Positions 14,361 to 22,708 of a stretch of DNA of 64,000 nt are shown here, piece after piece (the stretch's first letter is position 1; each line of letters opens with the position of its first letter). A program made the position numbers and the translations under genes. The notes under the pieces were generated by a model that saw nothing but the letters and a program-made list of their open reading frames with translations, did no database searches and was not told the DNA's origin. This stretch comes from JAJYSO01 sp964579505 (lineage in GTDB: Bacteria > Bacteroidota > Bacteroidia > Flavobacteriales > Flavobacteriaceae). The stretch covers positions 203,918 through 267,917 of the forward strand of contig CAZOGC010000001.1 in NCBI GenBank assembly GCA_964579505.1, given 5' to 3'.

Positions 14361-17189
14361 ATGAAAATGCTTTTTTTTTGCGTGTTTTTGGTAAGCATAT
14401 ACCGGGTACATGCGCAGTTAAACATAACGGCGCAGACGTATTTTAACCCTATTACCAACACGCTTTCGGTGCGGCAAACGCTGCAGTATAAAAACACGAA
14501 CCAAGACACCTTGCACGCGCTGTATTTTAATGACTGGCTTAATGCCTTTAAAAATAAAACCTCTCCGTTAGGGAAACATTTTTCTTCTATTTATGTAAAG
14601 CAGTTCCGTTTTTCAAAGCTAAAAGAACGCGGCGAAACACGTATAGACTTTATTGGGACGAGTAATGAAATAGCTTACCAGTGGATTCGATTAAAAAAGC
14701 ATCCGGATATAGTGAAGGTTATACTGCCTAAACCACTACTTCCGGGAGCAACAACAACGGTTAAATTGCGTTACACGGTTCGGGTTCCCGAAGATAAATT
14801 TACCGGTTTTGGCAGAGGAGCCGATGGCAATTACAACCTGCGTTACTGGCTGATTACGCCTGCTGTCTATAAACACGGATGGCAATTGTATAGCAATGAA
14901 GATTTAAACGATCAGTTTAGGCCTGCATGCACGGTGCAGTTAGTGTTTAGGTTGCCGGATGATTATCAGATAGCTTCCGGGTTAACGCAACAGGTGCTGC
15001 ACGATAAAGATTGGTATTATAAACGAGTATTGCTTACGGGTACTAATCAAACCAATTTTAAACTGGCACTAACCAAGGTGCAAGACAGCGTATTTCATTC
15101 TTATAAGACACCTTATGCAACGGTAGTAACCGATATAGGCAATGATAAGGTGCCGAAAGATGTAAAAACTACCACAATTAATAGAATTCTTCGGTTTTTA
15201 CAGAATCGGTTGGGCGTGTATCCACATGCAAAAATCTTTGTGACGAAAGCTGATTATAAAGACAGTCCTATATACGGACTTAATCAGTTGCCGAGTTTTA
15301 TTAGGCCTTTTCCGGATGGGTTTCAGTACGATTTGGAGATGATGAAAACACTAACGCATAAATACTTGCGTACTACATTGATGCTTAATCCGCGAAAAGA
15401 AGCTTGGCTTTCGCAGGCTATTGAAATTGATTTGCTAATGGATTATGTAAACACATTTTACCCAAACACCAAACTACTGGGAGAGTTGAGTAAGGTAATT
15501 GGTATTCGGTGGTCTCATTTAGCGGATCTGCCTTTTAATGCGCAATACGCTTTCTTTTTTATGAATATGAATCGACTTAATCTCGACCAACCGCTGAGTA
15601 TGAGTCGAGATTCGCTGGTAAAATTTAATCAAGAGATTGCTAATCCGTATAAAGCAGGGGTAGGGTTTAAATATCTAGAAGATTTTTTGGGAGAAGAGGC
15701 CGTTAAAAAATCAATTAAAATATTTTATCAAAAATATGCTTTAAAGAAGAGGGTACATCCACAGGATTTTAAACGCATACTAGAAAAAAACGCTTCTAAA
15801 AATATAGATTGGTTTTTTACAGAATATGTGCATACTAATGTACGCTTAGATTTTACCATAAAAAAAGTAACGCAAATAGGAGATAGCCTGCGGGTTGTTA
15901 TTAAAAATAAAGAGCCTAACAATATGCCGGTGTCTTTATATGGTTTGCACCACAAAAAAGTGGTGGCTAAATATTGGGTAGAAAATACACGTGGGCAAGC
16001 CAGTATAACAATTCCGAAGCAAGATATTACAAAGTTGGCGTTAAATTATAAAGGAATTATACCGGAAATAAACCAACGTAATAACAGTAAAAACCTACGC
16101 GGATTGTTTAATAAACCTTTGCAGCTGCGGTTAATTAAAGATGTAGAAGACCCCCACTATACTCAATTTTTTTTGATGCCGGAGTTTGCCTATAATCTGT
16201 ATGATGGGTTCACGATGGGGACGCGTATATCTAATCAGGCTATTTTGCGTAAACGGTTTACATATCACATTACTCCACAATATGGATTTAGAAGTCGTGC
16301 TTTGGTGGGCAAACTGGCTTTCTCTTATAATCAACAGTTTAGAAACCAAAATTTAAGCAACATTGTGTATGGGCTCAGTGCCAATCGTTTTTCGTATGCA
16401 CATAACCTGTTTTATTATAGAATTTCACCTTTTGTAACCTTTGAATGGCGTCATCGCGATTTGCGTAATCGCGAACGTCAGTACTTGAGTGCCCGAGCTA
16501 TTAGTGTGCACCGGCAACAATCGCCGCTTGTTAACTTGACCGAAAAACCCAACTATAAGGTGCTCGACTTGCAGTATACATATAGTGATAGGGGGCTGGT
16601 AAATACATTTGCGTCTACGGTAGACTATCAGTTGGCCGATAAGTTTAGCAAGGTGTCGCTTACCGCTAAGTACCGAAAATTATTTCTCAATAATTGGCAG
16701 CTAGAGTTTCGACTTTTTGCCGGTGCTTTTTTGTTTAATCATACTGATGCTACCTCTCATTATTTTAGTTTTGGATTGGATCGCCCAAGTGATTATTTGT
16801 TTGATTATAATTATTACGGACGAAGCGAAAGTAGCGGACTGTTTAGTCAACAGTTTATAGAATCAGAAGGAGGATTTAAATCAAAAATCAATCCCGGATT
16901 TGCTAACCGATGGTTGGTTACATTCAATACGAGCGTGTCTTTGTGGCGTGATTTATTGTATATTTATGGGGATGTGGGGATGATAAAAAATGCCTATATT
17001 CCTGTAAAAACAAGGTTTGATTCAGGGGTGAGGCTGAGTATTGTACAAGATTATTTTGAATTATTTTTTCCGGTCTACTCCAGTTTAGGTTGGGAAGTAG
17101 GCCAGCCTCATTACGACCAGAAAATACGTTTTATTGTTACCCTTGATTTTGATACACTTATGGGGCTTTTTGAACGAACTTATTATTAA
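14361..17189 (+). CDS. M1-peptidase-like protein with outer membrane beta-barrel, catalytic zinc site lost
   Basis: With the start at ATG 14361 the protein has a clean signal peptide (MKMLFFCVFLVSIYRVHAQ) and 942 residues; an upstream GTG at 14298 would add 21 residues with no signal function. Residues about 20-500 follow an M1 aminopeptidase plan (N-terminal beta domain, gluzincin-like helical domain), but the place of HEXXH reads THKYL (His about residue 333) and the GAMEN region reads YGLNQLPSF, so zinc catalysis is not expected. The last 330 or so residues alternate in the manner of an outer membrane beta-barrel. Function is unknown; a surface scaffold or receptor is an inference. Confidence 0.7.
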   Translation: MKMLFFCVFLVSIYRVHAQLNITAQTYFNPITNTLSVRQTLQYKNTNQDTLHALYFNDWLNAFKNKTSPLGKHFSSIYVKQFRFSKLKERGETRIDFIGTSNEIAYQWIRLKKHPDIVKVILPKPLLPGATTTVKLRYTVRVPEDKFTGFGRGADGNYNLRYWLITPAVYKHGWQLYSNEDLNDQFRPACTVQLVFRLPDDYQIASGLTQQVLHDKDWYYKRVLLTGTNQTNFKLALTKVQDSVFHSYKTPYATVVTDIGNDKVPKDVKTTTINRILRFLQNRLGVYPHAKIFVTKADYKDSPIYGLNQLPSFIRPFPDGFQYDLEMMKTLTHKYLRTTLMLNPRKEAWLSQAIEIDLLMDYVNTFYPNTKLLGELSKVIGIRWSHLADLPFNAQYAFFFMNMNRLNLDQPLSMSRDSLVKFNQEIANPYKAGVGFKYLEDFLGEEAVKKSIKIFYQKYALKKRVHPQDFKRILEKNASKNIDWFFTEYVHTNVRLDFTIKKVTQIGDSLRVVIKNKEPNNMPVSLYGLHHKKVVAKYWVENTRGQASITIPKQDITKLALNYKGIIPEINQRNNSKNLRGLFNKPLQLRLIKDVEDPHYTQFFLMPEFAYNLYDGFTMGTRISNQAILRKRFTYHITPQYGFRSRALVGKLAFSYNQQFRNQNLSNIVYGLSANRFSYAHNLFYYRISPFVTFEWRHRDLRNRERQYLSARAISVHRQQSPLVNLTEKPNYKVLDLQYTYSDRGLVNTFASTVDYQLADKFSKVSLTAKYRKLFLNNWQLEFRLFAGAFLFNHTDATSHYFSFGLDRPSDYLFDYNYYGRSESSGLFSQQFIESEGGFKSKINPGFANRWLVTFNTSVSLWRDLLYIYGDVGMIKNAYIPVKTRFDSGVRLSIVQDYFELFFPVYSSLGWEVGQPHYDQKIRFIVTLDFDTLMGLFERTYY

Positions 17190-17237
17190 AACACTGTGTT
17201 TATTAGAGTTTTAAATGTTAATATATAATGTTATTTG

Positions 17238-17245
17238 TATATTTG
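17238..17245 (+). promoter_or_regulatory. -7 box upstream of the broken outer-membrane protein gene
   Basis: TATATTTG, an exact TAnnTTTG match, 28 nt before the ATG at 17274. Confidence 0.5.
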
Positions 17246-17273
17246 CTACGTTAATTTATAAAATCTATATATC

Positions 17274-17752
17274 ATGAAAAGGATTATTTTATTAGCAGCA
17301 GTGGCCTTGTTTTCTTTAAACGTGGCTCAAGCGCAAGAACAACAAATGAAATTAGGAGGAAGTTTATCTTTTCCTACAGGAGATTTGGGTAATGTTTCTA
17401 ACTTTGGACTCCAAGCTGATTTTGCCTATTTATTTAATGTAGAGGGTAATTTGCAAGCGGGTCCTATGGCAAGCCTGTTTTACTATTTTGGAAGTGACAA
17501 TTTTGATGACGTTGTGTTTTTACCGATAGGAGTACTGCCCGTTATAACATTAATAACTTCTTTGTAGGCGTTGATTTAGGATATGGTATTGGTATTGCTC
17601 CTTCAGGAAATGATGGAGGTTTTTTTTACCGTCCTAAAGTAGGGTATCATATTCCAAATCAAAATTTTGGAATAATTGTTTCTTATTCAGGAGTAAGTGT
17701 ATCTGGCGCAACGGCTAGCGCTGTTAACCTAGGAGTAGAATTCGATTTATAG
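17274..17752 (+). pseudogene. Outer membrane beta-barrel (porin-like) protein, frameshifted
   Basis: A signal peptide (MKRIILLAAVALFSLNVAQAQ) and barrel-like strands read in frame to about 17531, after which the frame ends at TAG 17565-17567. In the third frame the sequence continues TARYNINNFFVGVDLGYG and runs to an aromatic-ended barrel terminus (VNLGVEFDL) with TAG at 17750-17752. One base appears to be missing near 17532-17533. Restored, it would be a small outer membrane protein of about 158 residues. The promoter and terminator remain intact. It may be a recent mutation or an assembly error. Confidence 0.75.
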
Positions 17753-17770
17753 TTCAATATAAAATGAAAC

Positions 17771-17801
17771 AAAAAGCAGGGTGTATTTCCCTGCTTTTTT
17801 T
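17771..17801 (+). terminator. Intrinsic terminator after the outer-membrane protein gene
   Basis: AAAGCAGGG pairs with CCCTGCTTT around TGTATTT, with a run of T. The hairpin is strong and the flanking A/T runs make it usable on either strand. Confidence 0.8.
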
Positions 17802-17823
17802 ATGTTCGTTTTTACGGAATACC

Positions 17824-17831
17824 TATCTTTG
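17824..17831 (+). promoter_or_regulatory. -7 box of aroQ
   Basis: TATCTTTG matches TAnnTTTG and ends 5 nt before the ATG at 17837, implying a leaderless or nearly leaderless transcript. Confidence 0.5.
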
Positions 17832-17836
17832 AAACT

Positions 17837-18262
17837 ATGAAAATACTAATTATAAACGGTCCCAATCTTAATTTGTTGGGGAAACGAGAACCTGAGATAT
17901 ATGGAAATCAAGGTTTTGAAGTGTATTTAGAAAAAATAAAAACACGATTTACATCGGTTGAAGTTTCTTACTACCAGTCTAACGTAGAAGGAGAGCTTGT
18001 AACGGCCTTACAAGAAGCAGAAACCAAGTATGGAGGAATAGTTTTAAACGCTGCTGCTTACACGCACACCTCATTGGCTATAGCCGACGCGGTTCGGGCT
18101 ATAATGATTCCGGTGGTAGAGGTGCATATTTCTAATACCTTTGCTAGAGAATCGTACCGACATAAATCGTTTATAGCCCCTTATGCAAAAGGAGTTATTG
18201 CCGGGTTTGGGCTAAATAGCTATGCGTTGGCCATACAGAGTTTTATAGCTAATGAAGGCTAA
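17837..18262 (+). CDS. aroQ: Type II 3-dehydroquinate dehydratase
   Basis: AroQ converts 3-dehydroquinate to 3-dehydroshikimate in the shikimate pathway. The 141-residue protein has the type II signatures: INGPNLNLLGKREPEIYG (Asn and Arg/Tyr of the active site), YYQSNVEGELV, LNAAAYTHTS and VEVHISN with the catalytic His. Length is normal for the dodecameric class. Its last 11 nt overlap the start of the downstream Dph6-like gene, suggesting translational coupling. Confidence 0.95.
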   Translation: MKILIINGPNLNLLGKREPEIYGNQGFEVYLEKIKTRFTSVEVSYYQSNVEGELVTALQEAETKYGGIVLNAAAYTHTSLAIADAVRAIMIPVVEVHISNTFARESYRHKSFIAPYAKGVIAGFGLNSYALAIQSFIANEG

Positions 18263-18980
18263 AGCATATTTAAATTGGAGTGGTGGAAAAGATGCCATGC
18301 TGGCGTTGCACACCCTAAAGTCAGAACACCGTTGCTCGGTTAAAAAATTGCTCACTACGGTTAATGCTGCTAATAATCGGGTTAGTATGCATGGGGTTCC
18401 GACAGTTCTTATGCAGGCTCAAGCAACCCGACTGGGACTACCGCTAAAGGTTCTTTCACTACCTCAAGAAGCCGCTATAGAAACGTATAATTTGATGATG
18501 GAAAATGCAGTTGATGCCTTAAAAAAAGAAGGATATACGCACAGTGTTTTTGGCGATATCTTATTAGAAGATTTAAAATCGTATAGAGAAGAACAATTAA
18601 AACCGTATGCCATAGAAGCTGTTTTTCCGCTGTGGAAAAAAGACACCAAAACATTGGTGAATCGGTTTATAGAATTGGGTTACAAGGCGGTGGTAGTTTG
18701 TGTAAATGCAAAATGGTTAGACCGTTCTTTTTGTGGCCGGCTTATCGATAAAGATTTTCTCAATGATTTGCCTACGAATGTTGATCCATGTGGAGAAAAT
18801 GGAGAGTTTCATTCATTTGTATATGATGGTCCGTTGTTTCAACAACCGGTTTCTTTTTCTTTAGGTGAGGTTGTACAGCACGATTATCGCCCTTCAGCAA
18901 ATAATAAAAATGACGACTGTTTTATGACCCCACGCGGGTGGGACACCCAATTTTGGTTTCAAGATTTGATTCCCAATTAA
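18252..18980 (+). CDS. Dph6-related PP-loop ATP pyrophosphatase
   Basis: The 242-residue protein begins YLNWSGGKDAMLALHTLK, a PP-loop (SGGxD) of the ATP_bind_4 family whose archaeal and eukaryotic members are diphthine-ammonia ligases. A GENGEFHSFVYDGPLF segment near residue 178 is a second family signature. Bacteria lack diphthamide, so the true reaction, probably ATP-dependent amidation or adenylation of an unknown substrate, is open. It overlaps aroQ by 11 nt, which may only reflect compact gene packing. Confidence 0.82.
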   Translation: MKAKAYLNWSGGKDAMLALHTLKSEHRCSVKKLLTTVNAANNRVSMHGVPTVLMQAQATRLGLPLKVLSLPQEAAIETYNLMMENAVDALKKEGYTHSVFGDILLEDLKSYREEQLKPYAIEAVFPLWKKDTKTLVNRFIELGYKAVVVCVNAKWLDRSFCGRLIDKDFLNDLPTNVDPCGENGEFHSFVYDGPLFQQPVSFSLGEVVQHDYRPSANNKNDDCFMTPRGWDTQFWFQDLIPN

Positions 18981-18988
18981 TTATATTT

Positions 18989-19384
18989 TTACTCTTTAGG
19001 AGTGTAAAAACGAGCGTTTGAGATAATGGCTAAGGTATCAGTAGCTTTACACTCTTTTACCTTTATCTGAATGTTTTTCTGCTGGTAGGTTCCTTTAATC
19101 ACATAAATCCGACAAGGTTTGTCACGATCTGTTTGACTGGCACTAAAATCTACTGAGCCTTGTTGAAGCAATTTAGCAACTACTAAGGTGTCTATATTAT
19201 TCTGTGCAAAGAACTGGCGTACTTCAGGAGTTATTTTTTGCGTTTTAAACCGAATTTCTTTTAACACACGAGCGTTGGGAAAGTAAGAGCAAGAGGCATT
19301 TTTTCCACTTAAAAAGAAAATAACAAAAACAATACCAATGCCAAAGCCCCCTAAATAGAAGCCAAATCGCTGAATTAATTTCAT
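18989..19384 (-). CDS. Single-pass membrane protein, DUF4258-like
   Basis: The 131-residue protein has one N-terminal TM helix (residues about 8-27, GFYLGGFGIGIVFVIFFLSG) followed by a small soluble domain with a NASCSYFPNARVLKEIR motif. In Flavobacteriia such proteins follow alanine dehydrogenase, and I recall them being annotated as DUF4258. The gene begins 4 nt after the ald stop codon on the same strand, so it is almost certainly in the ald operon. The orientation of the soluble domain and its function are unknown. Confidence 0.65.
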   Translation of the reverse strand: MKLIQRFGFYLGGFGIGIVFVIFFLSGKNASCSYFPNARVLKEIRFKTQKITPEVRQFFAQNNIDTLVVAKLLQQGSVDFSASQTDRDKPCRIYVIKGTYQQKNIQIKVKECKATDTLAIISNARFYTPKE

Positions 19385-19388
19385 AAAA

Positions 19389-20585
19389 TCAATAAATTAA
19401 TAAGTTGATATCTCTGTAGGGCATATCAAACCATTCTGCTACAGATTTATTGGTTAAAATGCCGTGGTAAAAATACAACCCATGGCGCAAACCGCGGTCA
19501 AATCGTAAGGTATTTTCTAAACCACCTTCTTCTCCAATTCTGAGCAAATAAGGGGTGAAAATATTGCTGATGCAAATAGAAGAAGAACGCGGATATCGTG
19601 ATGGAAGATTGGGCACTCCGTAGTGTATAACCCCATATTTACTGAAGGTGGGTTTGTTGTGACTGGTTACTTCAGAGGTTTCTACACACCCCCCCATATC
19701 TATACTTACATCTATAATAACGGCTCCTTTTTTCATGCCTTCAACCATTCCTTCGGTAACCAAAACCGGTGCGCGATTTTCACCCCGTACAGCGGCAATA
19801 ACTACATCGGCGGTTTTTAGTGCTTCGGTTAAGTTTTTGGGCTGTAATGCTGAGGTGTATAATGGCTGGTTAAAATGATTTTGAATATTGCGTAATCGGG
19901 TGAGTGACTGATCAAAAATTTTAAGATTAGCTCCCAATCCCAATGCAGTTCGGGTAGCAAAATGCCCGACGGTTCCGGCTCCAAGTATGACAATATTTAG
20001 AGGAGGTACGCCGGTTATATTTCCAAAAATGAGCCCTTTTCCTTGTGGACTGGCCAATAATTCTGAGGCAATGAGTACCGAAGCCGTACCAGCAATTTCA
20101 CCAAGTGCCGTTACCACCGGATATAGGCCTTCGGCGTCTTTAATATACTCAAACGCTAAAGCGGTAATGCGTTTTTCGGCTAATCGCTTAAAGTATGATT
20201 TTTTTTGGGTTTTAATTTGTAGTGCTGAGATTAGGATGGTTTGCGGGTTCACCATCTCGAGTTCGTCTTCGGTAGGCGGCTCTACTTTTAAGATGATGGG
20301 ACATGCAAATATTTTTTTTACATCATCGGTAATCTCGCCACCTGCTTCGGCATAATCGGTATCGCTAAAGCTGGCATCTATACCGGCTCCACGTTCAATA
20401 AGTACACGATGCCCATTGGCGGTCAGTCCGGCAACTGCATCAGGGGTTAAACACAGCCGCCTTTCTTGATATGAATGTTCTTTAGGAAGACCGATATACA
20501 GTTGTTTTTTCGGCTTTTTTATCTCTAGCATTTCTTCTTGTGGGAGCAGCTCAGAGTGCGTAAACGGCGTGCTTAAATTTTCCAT
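19389..20585 (-). CDS. ald: Alanine dehydrogenase
   Basis: The 398-residue protein matches the AlaDH/PNT family: N-terminal GLPKEHSYQERRLCLTPD with substrate-binding Arg and Lys, RGAGIDASFSD, and the Rossmann motif VILGAGTVGHFATRTALGLGA near residue 207. AlaDH interconverts L-alanine and pyruvate plus ammonia with NAD. The C-terminal half contains GVPNLPSRYPRSSSICISN, typical of the Bacteroidota branch, and about 27 residues precede the usual start. The DUF4258-like gene follows within 4 nt. Confidence 0.88.
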   Translation of the reverse strand: MENLSTPFTHSELLPQEEMLEIKKPKKQLYIGLPKEHSYQERRLCLTPDAVAGLTANGHRVLIERGAGIDASFSDTDYAEAGGEITDDVKKIFACPIILKVEPPTEDELEMVNPQTILISALQIKTQKKSYFKRLAEKRITALAFEYIKDAEGLYPVVTALGEIAGTASVLIASELLASPQGKGLIFGNITGVPPLNIVILGAGTVGHFATRTALGLGANLKIFDQSLTRLRNIQNHFNQPLYTSALQPKNLTEALKTADVVIAAVRGENRAPVLVTEGMVEGMKKGAVIIDVSIDMGGCVETSEVTSHNKPTFSKYGVIHYGVPNLPSRYPRSSSICISNIFTPYLLRIGEEGGLENTLRFDRGLRHGLYFYHGILTNKSVAEWFDMPYRDINLLIY

Positions 20586-20731
20586 AAGTAATTGAAAATA
20601 AGCGTCAAGTTACTGTAAAAACTTAAAAGCATCAAATTTTTAAGCGCTTATATTTTTCTTTAAAAATAAAGACTTTCATAACTTTTAAAGAGAATATGAA
20701 AGTCTTTGGGATGCATTTTATGAATTAAAAA

Positions 20732-22555
20732 CTATTTTTTAGCTCTTTTTTGACGTTCAGCCTCTTCCATCATTTCTTGCATTTTACGTTGAAAGCGACT
20801 TTGTTTTACCGGTTTTTTCTTGTTTTCTTGTATTTGTGCGTGAATTTTTTCTTCATCAATAATATAATGCTGAATCACTAAGATAATACAAACAGAAATT
20901 AAGTTAGAGGTAAAATAATACAAGGATAAACCACTGGGATATGAGTTAAAGAAAAACAACATAAACAACGGAGACAGATACATAATAAATTTCATGTTTG
21001 GCATTCCGGGTTGTTTAACCATAGTTTGTCCGGTGGTAAGCATCATATAAAAGAAGATAGCTATGGAAGCTAAAATCGGGAAGATACTTACGTGGTCTCC
21101 ATAAAAAGGAATGTTGAAGGGAAGTTTGAAGATAACCTCATAACTCGATAAATCATCTACCCAAAGAAAACTTTTGTGCCGTAAGTTGAAAGCGGCCGGA
21201 AACAATTCATATAGCGCATAAAATAGAGGCGCTTGTAACAGCCCAAACAAACAGCCACTGGTCATTCCAATACCTGCTTTTTTGTTCAGCTTCATGGTTT
21301 CTTGCTGACGCTTCATTTTGTCTTTAAACTTCTCGTTTATGGCCTCAATTTCAGGTTGAATAACCTTCCTTTTGGCTTGCATAACGTATTGCTTATACTG
21401 CACCGGAGATAACGCTATTTTTACAATTACGGTCATTAAAATAATAGCAATACCCGCCGGGAAGAATTTTAACAAAAAGTTTAGAATAGGGATGAAGAGA
21501 TATTTGTTTATCCATCCAAAAATACCCCAACCTAACGGAACTACGTCTTCTAAATGATGATCGTATGTTTTTAAAAGTTTGTATTTACTCGGTCCGTAAA
21601 ACAAGTTTAAATTTTCTTGAATCTCTCCGTTTTTAAGCGTTAACGGGAAGGTAGTAGCAAAAGCTTTGGTAAAAGTAGTATCCTTTTCTTCCTCTTTTAC
21701 CAGGTCTTTTACATGAAAAGTACCTTCTGCAAAAGGGGTCCTACTCATCAAAATAGAAGAGAAGAAGTGTTGGCGATAGGCTACCCAAGAAACATTTTTA
21801 TCGCTGTCTTTTCCGTCACTTCGTTGGCTACTGGTCTTATTGCCTTCATAATACCAAATACTTTTGGTGTACCGGCTTTCAAAGCTTACACTTCTTCCGT
21901 GGCGATAAGCTTTTAATTTCCAGTTAAGATTTACCGGGTCTTGTTGGTTGATAAACCCTTTAAGTCCATGCGAGTTGATAGCAAATCCCATCATGTAATC
22001 ATGGGGCGTTAAAGAATAACGATACTCTAGATATTTGCCGGGTGCAACGGTGAGGCGCATGCTTAACACCGTAGTACTGTCGTGGTGAGAAAGGCTGGGT
22101 TTAAAGTATAGATTGGCGGTGTTTAATTTTTTATTTTTAACCGTTAAGAAATCCAATCCCAACGAAGCATTTCCGTTTTTAATAAGATAAATAGGATCTC
22201 CGTGAAAATTGGTCATGCCTTTTAGCTTGGCTTCTACAATCTGCCCTCCTTTGTTACTCACTTTTAACTCTAGCACCTTGTTCTCTAAGGTAGTGGTGTC
22301 ATTAAGACCGGCATTACCGGCAAATGAATTTAGGGCTAAAGTTGTAGAGTCTGTAGCTGTTTGTGCTAATGTGTCGTTGGCTACAAAAGCTGTAGAGTCA
22401 GCGGTTTTAGATACGCTTTCTGTTTGTGTTTCAGCTTTTTGTTCACTCTTTTTTGGGGGTTCTTGCTTGTTGAGGTACATCATGTACAACAAAATACCAC
22501 CAATTAATAGAAAACCTACTAACGTATTTAGGTCGAATTTTTTCTTTTCTTCCAT
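20732..22555 (-). CDS. yidC: Membrane protein insertase YidC
   Basis: YidC inserts and folds inner membrane proteins with or without SecYEG. The 607-residue protein has the long Gram-negative form: an N-terminal TM helix (LVGFLLIGGILLYMMYL), a periplasmic domain to about residue 345, then the conserved five-helix core with the cytoplasmic hairpin (QYVMQAKRKVIQPEIEAINEKFK) and a Lys/Arg-rich tail. It lies downstream of pyrG with about 150 nt between, as in many Flavobacteriia. A yidD gene, its usual partner, is at 36621. Confidence 0.94.
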   Translation of the reverse strand: MEEKKKFDLNTLVGFLLIGGILLYMMYLNKQEPPKKSEQKAETQTESVSKTADSTAFVANDTLAQTATDSTTLALNSFAGNAGLNDTTTLENKVLELKVSNKGGQIVEAKLKGMTNFHGDPIYLIKNGNASLGLDFLTVKNKKLNTANLYFKPSLSHHDSTTVLSMRLTVAPGKYLEYRYSLTPHDYMMGFAINSHGLKGFINQQDPVNLNWKLKAYRHGRSVSFESRYTKSIWYYEGNKTSSQRSDGKDSDKNVSWVAYRQHFFSSILMSRTPFAEGTFHVKDLVKEEEKDTTFTKAFATTFPLTLKNGEIQENLNLFYGPSKYKLLKTYDHHLEDVVPLGWGIFGWINKYLFIPILNFLLKFFPAGIAIILMTVIVKIALSPVQYKQYVMQAKRKVIQPEIEAINEKFKDKMKRQQETMKLNKKAGIGMTSGCLFGLLQAPLFYALYELFPAAFNLRHKSFLWVDDLSSYEVIFKLPFNIPFYGDHVSIFPILASIAIFFYMMLTTGQTMVKQPGMPNMKFIMYLSPLFMLFFFNSYPSGLSLYYFTSNLISVCIILVIQHYIIDEEKIHAQIQENKKKPVKQSRFQRKMQEMMEEAERQKRAKK

Positions 22556-22708
22556 TTCTTATATGTAAAGGGTAAACGAATTGATTTTCAACTCCTCGGT
22601 TTTTCTCCGGTTTGCAAAAATCGACAAATTATTTGCAATAGCGCTATTTATTGACTACTAATTTTTTGGATATGAAATAGTAGCTGATTAGTAAAAGATT
22701 TTGGGCGC

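Noticed and set aside
17525..17540. Programmed frameshift in the outer-membrane protein gene
   Set aside because: There is no slippery heptamer, downstream pseudoknot or stop-codon arrangement typical of recoding; a plain mutation or sequence error is simpler.
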